Below are positions 6,672 to 10,593 of a stretch of DNA of 10,593 nt, in pieces. Under the pieces are notes generated by a model. The model was given only the letters and a program-made list of their open reading frames with translations. It did no database searches and was not told the origin of the DNA. Position numbers and translations under genes: made by a program. How positions within the stretch are numbered: position 1 is the stretch's first letter; each line of letters begins with the position of its first letter. Source of the DNA: Deltaproteobacteria bacterium (GTDB lineage Bacteria > Desulfobacterota > Binatia > Binatales > Binataceae); contig DAHZDR010000403.1 of assembly GCA_027403435.1 (NCBI GenBank), forward strand, positions 1 to 10,593. Reading direction: 5' to 3'.

Positions 6672-7073
6672 ATGATGCGCCTGCTGCATACGATGATCCG
6701 CGTCAACAATCTCGACGACTCGCTCAAATTCTATTGCGACGCGCTTGGCATGAAGCTCTTGCGCAAGCACGATTATCCCAACGGCCGCTTCACGCTCGCC
6801 TTCGTCGGCTTCGGCGACGAAGGCAATCAGACGGTGGTCGAACTGACGCACAACTGGGATACTTCAAGTTACGAAATCGGCAGCGCCTTCGGCCATCTGG
6901 CGGTCGGCGTTGACGATATCTACGCCACCTGCGGCGCGCTCAAACAGCGCGGCGTCAAGGTCGTCCGCGAGCCGGGTCCGATGAAGTTCGGCGGTCCCGA
7001 AATCGCCTTTATCGAAGATCCCAACGGCTACAAAATCGAGCTGATTCAGCAGGGAAAACCAGCCGCGGCCTGA
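6672..7073 (+). CDS. gloA: Glyoxalase I (lactoylglutathione lyase)
   Basis: This 133-aa cytoplasmic enzyme isomerises the glutathione-methylglyoxal hemithioacetal to S-lactoylglutathione, the first step of methylglyoxal detoxification. It follows the E. coli GloA sequence closely: RLLHTMIRV at the N-terminus, FYCDALGMKLLR, LAFVGFG, VVELTHNW, FGHLAVGVDD and EDPNGYKIELI. All four metal ligands are present as His6, Glu57, His75 and Glu123, one position later than the E. coli ligands because two Met codons open the gene. The short bacterial form usually prefers Ni or Co over Zn. GGAGAG (6659-6664) lies 7 bases before ATG 6672; ATG 6675 is the alternative. It follows the UPF0175-like gene by 3 bases and precedes an interrupted alcohol dehydrogenase. 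Confidence 0.95.
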   Translation: MMRLLHTMIRVNNLDDSLKFYCDALGMKLLRKHDYPNGRFTLAFVGFGDEGNQTVVELTHNWDTSSYEIGSAFGHLAVGVDDIYATCGALKQRGVKVVREPGPMKFGGPEIAFIEDPNGYKIELIQQGKPAAA

Positions 7074-7088
7074 ACCCGCCGCGCATCC

Positions 7089-7119
7089 CCGGCGCCGCGG
7101 CGTTCCATCGCGGCGCCGG
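7089..7119. repeat. 11-bp perfect inverted repeat between gloA and the dehydrogenase
   Basis: CCGGCGCCGCG (7089-7099) pairs with CGCGGCGCCGG (7109-7119) around a 9-base loop in the 62-base gap after gloA. No U-run follows. It ends one base before the ribosome site AAGGA of the next gene, so it could be a partial terminator, an RNA-processing or stability hairpin, or a modulator of initiation. Its role is not determinable from sequence. Confidence 0.6.
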
Positions 7120-7135
7120 CGGAAAGGAATTTACG

Positions 7136-8152
7136 ATGAAAGTCGCGGTCTACAAACGGCTCAACGAAATGGCCGTGATCGACGCGCCCATGCCGCGCGC
7201 CCAGGCCGGCGAAGTCGTCCTCAAGGTCCACGCCTGCGGTATCTGCGGCTCCGATCTCCACGCCGTGCAGTACGGCTTCGGGATGTCGCCCGACACTATC
7301 ATGGGCCACGAGTTTTGTGGCGAAATCCATGAAATCGGCGCCGGCGTGAGCGGCTTCAGGCTCGGCGATCGCGTCGCCGCGCTGCCCTTCAATTCGTGCG
7401 GCGAATGCGACCGCTGCAAACGCGGCATGGAAATCCATTGCCACAAGCTTCAGGGCCTCGGCCTCGGCCAGTTGCCGGGCGCCTATGCGGAATTCGTCGC
7501 CTGCGGCGTGCGGAGCCTGTTCAGGCTGCCCGACAACGTCTCCTCGCGCGACGGCGCGATGGTCGAGCCGCTATCGGTCGGCCTGCACGCCGTCAAACGT
7601 TCCGGCGTCGGCCCCGGCGATGTCGCCGTCGTGATGGGCGCCGGACCGATCGGCCTCGCCACCCTGACGTGGGCCAAGGGCAAAGGCGCCACCGTCGTCG
7701 TTTCGGAAATCGCCGCCGGCCGCGCCGAACTCGCGCGCAAGCTCGGCGCCGACGTCGTCGTCAATCCCAGGGAAAAAGACCCCGCCGCGCAAGTGCGCGA
7801 GATGATCGGCTAAAGTCCCGCGACGGTCTTCGAATGCATCGGCGTCAAGGGCACGCTCGACAACGCGATCGAGATGGTCCGGCCGCGCGGCCAGATCGTC
7901 GTGGTCGGCGTCTGTATGGAGCCGGATCAGATCACGCCGCTGCGCTGCGTCTTCAAGGAAGTCAGCGTCAATTTCGTCCTCGGCTACGATCCGCCGGATT
8001 TCGACGAGACGATCGCGGCGCTCGCCTCCGGCCGAATCAAGCCGCAGCCGATGGTCACCGACGTGATCGATATCGAGCGGGTGCCCGAGATGTTCGAGGC
8101 GCTGCGCAAGCCGGGCGGCCGCGCCAAAGTGATCGTCGAATTCCCCCACTGA
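7136..8152 (+). pseudogene. Zinc-dependent medium-chain alcohol dehydrogenase interrupted by an in-frame TAA
   Basis: The reading frame encodes a 337-residue zinc MDR dehydrogenase (typical family length about 340-350) if one in-frame TAA at codon 226 is skipped. Catalytic-zinc ligands are Cys37 (CGICGSD), His58 and Glu59 (GHEFCGE). The structural zinc site is Cys88, Cys91, Cys94 and Cys102. A Rossmann signature GAGPIG follows in the NAD(P)-binding domain. After the stop the same frame resumes as SPATVFECIGVKGTLDNA and runs through GGRAKVIVEF to TGA 8150-8152, exactly the expected C-terminal half. No frameshift is needed, and composition and codon pattern do not change. ATG 7136 has AAGGA upstream. 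A truncated 225-aa product would lack half the cofactor domain. ATG 7874 could restart a 92-aa remnant. This is either a recent nonsense mutation or a single-base sequencing error. The oxidised alcohol or polyol is unknown. Confidence 0.88.
7811..7813 (+). other. In-frame TAA within the zinc dehydrogenase
   Basis: This codon sits between MIG and SPATVFECIG in the cofactor-binding domain. TAA is used as the true stop of the alpha/beta hydrolase gene, so a reassigned code does not explain it. One substitution separates it from TAC/TAT (Tyr), AAA, GAA, CAA, TCA or TTA. Confidence 0.9.
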
Positions 8153-8175
8153 GTTCGCGGGCCGGCCGCGCTCGC

Positions 8176-8218
8176 GCGGCGCGATAGTTGCGACAAAAGA
8201 TTGCAACTATCGCGCCGC
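8176..8218. terminator. Perfect 16-bp inverted repeat between convergent genes
   Basis: GCGGCGCGATAGTTGC (8176-8191) and its exact complement (8203-8218) flank an 11-base A-rich loop. It lies 23 bases after the dehydrogenase stop and 87 bases from the stop of the convergent hydrolase. Position favours a bidirectional terminator, but neither side has a U-run, so Rho-assisted termination, RNA end protection or a protein-binding dyad are alternatives. Confidence 0.6.
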
Positions 8219-8305
8219 CCCCTGCGCCGGCATTCCGCTTGACACAGTTTACCTTCGCGGAGCGGCCGGTTCCCTACCGCATCAATTTGAATCGCTATCG
8301 CGTCG

Positions 8306-9142
8306 TTACGTCATTAAAAAATCGCGGAGGGCGGCCAGCGATTCCGCTTCCGTCAGCGTCGGCGCGTGGCCGACGCTGGGAATCTCCGCGACCCGCGTGC
8401 CGCGCATCACGCGACCCATCCGCGCCGCCGTCTCCGCCGACAGGATGTCGCTTTCGGCGCCGCGAATCACCAGAATCGGCGCCGCGATCCGCGCAAACGG
8501 CACCCACAGGTCCATCGGCCGCGCCTCGCTGCCGCTGCGCGGCATATTGCGCACCGCCGGATCGATCTTCCAGATCAGCTTGCCGCGCCCGTCCGGCTTG
8601 ACCGCCCAGCGCACGAACTCGATCAGCTCCGCCTGCGGCGTACTGCGCAGGAACGGATAGTTTTTGCGATAGTAGGCCGCGACTTCGTCGAGATCGTTGA
8701 ACTCGTTTTGCGCGGTCGTGAAATAGTCAGTGATGCGCTTGAGGCCCGCCGGTTCGATCTCGGGTCCAATGTCGTTCAATACCAACTTCTCGACCCGCTC
8801 CGGATAGCCGCCCGCGAAAATCATCGAGATGATGCCGCCCATCGACGTGCCGATCAGGCTCACGCGCGCAATCCCGAGCGTGGTCAGCAGGGCGTCGAGG
8901 TCCTTCACGTAGGCCGCCGGATTATATTCGCTGGGCGGACCCCAGGCGCTGTCGCCGCGCCCGCGCACGTCGATCGAAATCACGTGATAGCGGCTCGCCA
9001 GATGCGGCGCGAGGCCGTCGAAATTATGCGCGTTGCCGCTCAGCCCGTGGATACATGCCAGCGCCGGCGCGCCCGCGTTGCCGAAATCGAGATAGTGCAG
9101 TTTCAGTCCGTTGGCTTGATAAAAAACGCTTTTGGCTGACAA
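8306..9142 (-). CDS. Alpha/beta-fold hydrolase
   Basis: This 278-aa cytoplasmic alpha/beta hydrolase_1 protein has a full catalytic triad: the nucleophile Ser100 in GTSMGG, the acid Asp232 in RGAESDILS, and His259 in SVGHAPTL. The oxyanion-side motif IHGLSGN (31-37) and SIDVRGRGDS (56-65) are typical of esterases and C-C-bond or epoxide-type hydrolases of this fold; the substrate is not visible. No signal peptide is seen. The only start compatible with the fold is TTG 9142, supported by GGGAGAG (9155-9149) 6 bases upstream; the next in-frame Met is at residue 101. It lies 55 bases downstream of the Crp/Fnr regulator on the same strand and is probably co-transcribed with it. The gap is GC-rich with only imperfect dyads. 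Confidence 0.93.
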   Translation of the reverse strand: MSAKSVFYQANGLKLHYLDFGNAGAPALACIHGLSGNAHNFDGLAPHLASRYHVISIDVRGRGDSAWGPPSEYNPAAYVKDLDALLTTLGIARVSLIGTSMGGIISMIFAGGYPERVEKLVLNDIGPEIEPAGLKRITDYFTTAQNEFNDLDEVAAYYRKNYPFLRSTPQAELIEFVRWAVKPDGRGKLIWKIDPAVRNMPRSGSEARPMDLWVPFARIAAPILVIRGAESDILSAETAARMGRVMRGTRVAEIPSVGHAPTLTEAESLAALRDFLMT

Positions 9143-9148
9143 GATTGG

Positions 9149-9155
9149 CTCTCCC
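9149..9155 (-). promoter_or_regulatory. Shine-Dalgarno site fixing the TTG start of the alpha/beta hydrolase
   Basis: GGGAGAG is read leftward, 6 bases before TTG 9142. It is a strong match and is the main reason for accepting a TTG start. Confidence 0.7.
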
Positions 9156-9197
9156 GTTTTGGCCGGCGCGGACGCGCCGCGCGGCCGCCGCGACTGA

Positions 9198-9905
9198 CTA
9201 TTTGTTAGCCGACGCTTCGATCAGCGCGCGCAACCGCTCTGGCGCGATGATCAGCCGCCGGCCATCCCGAATGATTATCCGTTCATCCTCGAATTCATTG
9301 AGTTGCTCGGTGGTGCGCTGGCGCGACGCGCCCACCAGTTCCGCCAGGTCCACATGCGTCAGCTTGAGCGTCAGCAGCGTTCCCCGCGCGTCCGCGACGC
9401 CGAACTTGGCCGACAATTCCAGCAGCGCCTCCGCCAGCCGTTCGCGCACGCTCAGCCCGACGAAATTGGTGTACCGCTGCAACATCATCCACCAGCGCCC
9501 GACCGTGATTTCAAGCGTGCGGCTGAAGCGCTCCAACGGCGTCCCCAGCACCAGCCCGACGAACGTTTCCGGCCGCACCGCGCCGATTGTGCAATCGCTG
9601 AACGCGTCGCATCGGAACGGCCGCGTCACCCGCGGCAACAGCGACGAAACGCCGAAAACCTCGCCCGGTCCGACCAATCCCACCAGCACCCGCTCCTCGC
9701 CATGGATGAACGACAGCTTGGCGACGCCGGAGAGCAGCACATAGACGCGGTTGGCGCTTTCGCCCTCGAAAAAAATGGTTTCCCGCCGCTTGATTCTTTG
9801 CGGCGTTATACTTTGCGCGAGTCCTTCAAGCTGGTCCGGGCTTAGCCATGCCAAATTGCGCAGCCGGCCCAGCGTCTTTCCGTCGATTTCCGATTGTGCC
9901 GCCAC
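9198..9905 (-). CDS. Crp/Fnr-family transcriptional regulator
   Basis: This 235-aa protein has the standard family layout: an N-terminal cyclic-nucleotide-binding-like beta roll (about 18-125; IFFEGESANRVYVLLSGVAK at 44-63), a dimerisation helix (about 126-160), and a C-terminal winged helix-turn-helix (LTHVDLAELVGASRQRTTEQ, 182-201, with recognition helix from SRQRTTEQL). The phosphate-binding cassette of cAMP-binding members (GE-L then R-S/T-A) is not preserved: the region reads GEVFGVSSLLPRVTRPFRCD. The ligand is therefore probably not cAMP or is absent. There is no N-terminal Fnr-type cysteine cluster; the only cysteines are Cys99 and Cys105. GTG 9905 is supported by AGGAAG 5 bases upstream. 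It is divergent from the PHA-like gene at 10131 and upstream of the alpha/beta hydrolase, so both are candidate targets. Confidence 0.93.
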   Translation of the reverse strand: MAAQSEIDGKTLGRLRNLAWLSPDQLEGLAQSITPQRIKRRETIFFEGESANRVYVLLSGVAKLSFIHGEERVLVGLVGPGEVFGVSSLLPRVTRPFRCDAFSDCTIGAVRPETFVGLVLGTPLERFSRTLEITVGRWWMMLQRYTNFVGLSVRERLAEALLELSAKFGVADARGTLLTLKLTHVDLAELVGASRQRTTEQLNEFEDERIIIRDGRRLIIAPERLRALIEASANK

Positions 9906-9910
9906 AAATT

Positions 9911-9916
9911 CTTCCT
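9911..9916 (-). promoter_or_regulatory. Shine-Dalgarno site for the GTG start of the Crp/Fnr regulator
   Basis: AGGAAG is read leftward and ends 5 bases before GTG 9905, which supports a GTG start. Confidence 0.65.
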
Positions 9917-9934
9917 ATCACAGCCGGCGCGCTT

Positions 9935-9948
9935 GTCGCCAAGGCGAC
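9935..9948. promoter_or_regulatory. Short palindrome in the leader of the Crp/Fnr gene
   Basis: GTCGCC and GGCGAC are separated by AA, giving a 14-base dyad 30 bases upstream of the regulator start. It could be an operator or a small leader hairpin. It does not match the classical Crp or Fnr site. A second, imperfect dyad centred on CTTAAG lies near 10003-10008. Confidence 0.3.
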
Positions 9949-10012
9949 CATTTTGTCCTTATCGTCCAGATGATCTCCGGATTTGGTCGCGCTTGTGACA
10001 TACTTAAGCATA

Positions 10013-10045
10013 ACTGATTGTTGATACGTTCGAGATATAAATTAA
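10013..10045 (+). promoter_or_regulatory. AT-rich presumed promoter zone of the PHA-like gene
   Basis: This is one of the few AT-rich patches in the window and includes TATAAA at 10036-10041, a five-of-six match to a -10 hexamer, but no well-spaced -35 is found. A second -10-like TATAGT lies at 10113-10118. The location, between the divergent regulator and PHA-like gene, makes it the likely promoter zone. Confidence 0.35.
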
Positions 10046-10082
10046 ACTTTCTGTCAGCAAGATGAACGAGAACGATCGAAAA

Positions 10083-10114
10083 GCGCCGCCGATAAATAGC
10101 GCCGCCGATAAATA
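10083..10114 (+). repeat. Perfect tandem duplication of a 16-bp unit
   Basis: GCGCCGCCGATAAATA occurs twice head to tail and ends 16 bases before ATG 10131. The unit length is not a multiple of three, so a duplication inside coding sequence would have shifted the frame. It fits better as 5' leader, which supports ATG 10131 over the in-frame ATG 10062. It creates two GATAAATA boxes close to the ribosome site. Confidence 0.85.
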
Positions 10115-10130
10115 TAGTGGGGACCAAGCG

Positions 10131-10593
10131 ATGAGCGCGAAAGCCTCTCCGATGCTCGATGACGTGGCGAAGCTGTTGGCCGCCGCATGGATTGAATTGC
10201 CGGCCGCCGCCGCCCACAGCCTGATGGCCAAAGACGGCCGCGACGCCGTCCGTCAGGCTGGATGGAACGCCTATGAAGCCTGGGTGAGCCTGGCCAACGA
10301 CGCCGCGAACGAGCTTTACGCGAATCGCGCTTTTGGCGAAGTCGTCGGCCGCGGCTTGGGCGCGGCGTTGCAGGTGCGGCGCGTCGTTGGAGCGGCCGCC
10401 TCGGCCGTCTTCGGCAATCTCTGGCCGGCGATCGGCCTGCCCACCGAAAGCTCGGTTGCGGCGCTGCGTGATGAAGTCGGATTGCTGCGTCAGGAAGTGC
10501 GCGCGCTTGGCGGCCAGCTCAGCGTCGAACGGAACGAGGATCGCGATGGCCTTAACGATTATGCCGCCGCGCGTGACGCCGAGGCGCAAAACG
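10131..10593 (+). CDS. Phasin/PhaE-like polyhydroxyalkanoate-associated protein, 3' truncated by the window
   Basis: The frame is open from ATG 10131 to the right edge (154 codons seen). The sequence is Ala-rich and helical: MSAKASPMLDDVAKLLAAAW, then several amphipathic helices with NAYEAWVSLANDAANELY, and at about residues 97-125 a segment NLWPAIGLPTESSVAAL followed by a heptad-like coiled coil (RDEVGLLRQEVRALGGQL). A leucine-proline-threonine turn followed by such a coiled coil is characteristic of PhaE-type PHA synthase subunits and related phasin-like granule proteins. This resemblance is from pattern memory, so the role is tentative. GTGGGGA precedes ATG 10131 at about 8 bases; ATG 10062 is in frame but has no ribosome site and would place the 16-bp duplication inside the gene. 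If correct, a PHA synthase gene may lie just downstream. Confidence 0.7.
   Translation, partial: MSAKASPMLDDVAKLLAAAWIELPAAAAHSLMAKDGRDAVRQAGWNAYEAWVSLANDAANELYANRAFGEVVGRGLGAALQVRRVVGAAASAVFGNLWPAIGLPTESSVAALRDEVGLLRQEVRALGGQLSVERNEDRDGLNDYAAARDAEAQN

Noticed and set aside
6197..6727. 177-residue N-terminal extension of acyl-CoA dehydrogenase 2
   Set aside because: The extension crosses the intergenic region and runs antisense to the UPF0175-like gene and the start of gloA. The family N-terminus and a good ribosome site both mark ATG 6196.
7396..8187. Arg-rich 263-codon frame overlapping the dehydrogenase
   Set aside because: It is an alternate-frame shadow (poly-Arg/Pro), although it crosses the TAA. 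The zinc and Rossmann motifs are all in the other frame.
8239..8244. Perfect TTGACA in the convergent intergenic region
   Set aside because: No -10-like hexamer occurs at 15-19 bases on the plus strand and there is no rightward gene downstream.
9918..10589. Leftward open frame of about 220 codons across the regulatory region and PHA-like gene
   Set aside because: It spans an AT-rich promoter zone and is antisense to a frame with a better coding pattern, a coiled coil and a ribosome site. It has no recognisable motif.

Overview
The window is 10.6 kb of dense, GC-rich bacterial chromosome from an organism that appears to live on CoA-thioester chemistry. It carries a two-gene fragment of an acyl-CoA carboxylase, two paralogous acyl-CoA dehydrogenases, an amidohydrolase-type protein, a glyoxalase, a zinc alcohol dehydrogenase, an alpha/beta hydrolase and, at the right edge, a polyhydroxyalkanoate-granule/synthase-subunit-like protein. 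This repertoire, the high GC and the absence of mobile elements suit a soil or sediment bacterium with a large fatty-acid/aromatic degradation repertoire. An uncultured lineage such as Binatota (Candidatus Binatia) or a deltaproteobacterium-like group is my guess from gene content only. TAA, TAG and TGA are all used as stops, so the code is standard.

Layout. (1) 1-132 (-): start of an amidohydrolase-family gene, running off the left edge. (2) 270-2111 (+): carboxyltransferase beta subunit followed by a 69-aa biotinyl carrier. No biotin carboxylase is in view. (3) 2157-3341 (-) and 4997-6196 (-): two clearly duplicated acyl-CoA dehydrogenases. They flank an oppositely oriented pair (3552-4905, +) made of a membrane cytochrome b561-type protein and a Tat-exported, lipobox-containing sulfite-oxidase-fold molybdopterin protein. 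(4) 6384-8152 (+): a compact run of a UPF0175-like small protein, gloA and a zinc-dependent alcohol dehydrogenase. The dehydrogenase reading frame is interrupted by one in-frame TAA at 7811. (5) 8306-9905 (-): a Crp/Fnr-type regulator followed downstream by an alpha/beta hydrolase. (6) 10131-end (+): a phasin/PhaE-like gene, divergent from the regulator and cut by the right edge.

How the parts may work together. The acyl-CoA dehydrogenases and the carboxyltransferase/carrier pair are cytoplasmic CoA-ester enzymes. The cytochrome/molybdoprotein pair is an envelope redox module in which the membrane haem protein would exchange electrons between the quinone pool and the exported Mo centre. GloA and the alcohol dehydrogenase could clear reactive aldehydes. 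The Crp/Fnr regulator shares an intergenic region with the PHA-like gene and could control either side. These links are inferred from neighbourhood.

Several strong dyads lie between genes: a perfect 16-bp stem at 8176-8218, an 11-bp stem at 7089-7119 and a 10-bp stem at 4947-4973. A perfect 16-bp tandem duplication (10083-10114) sits just before the PHA-like gene. I saw no rRNA, tRNA, CRISPR array, insertion sequence or phage gene. No stretch over 300 bases lacks a gene. I did not find an unmistakably novel system. The most unusual items are the interrupted dehydrogenase, the redox module set between duplicated dehydrogenases, and the regulator/PHA-gene divergon.
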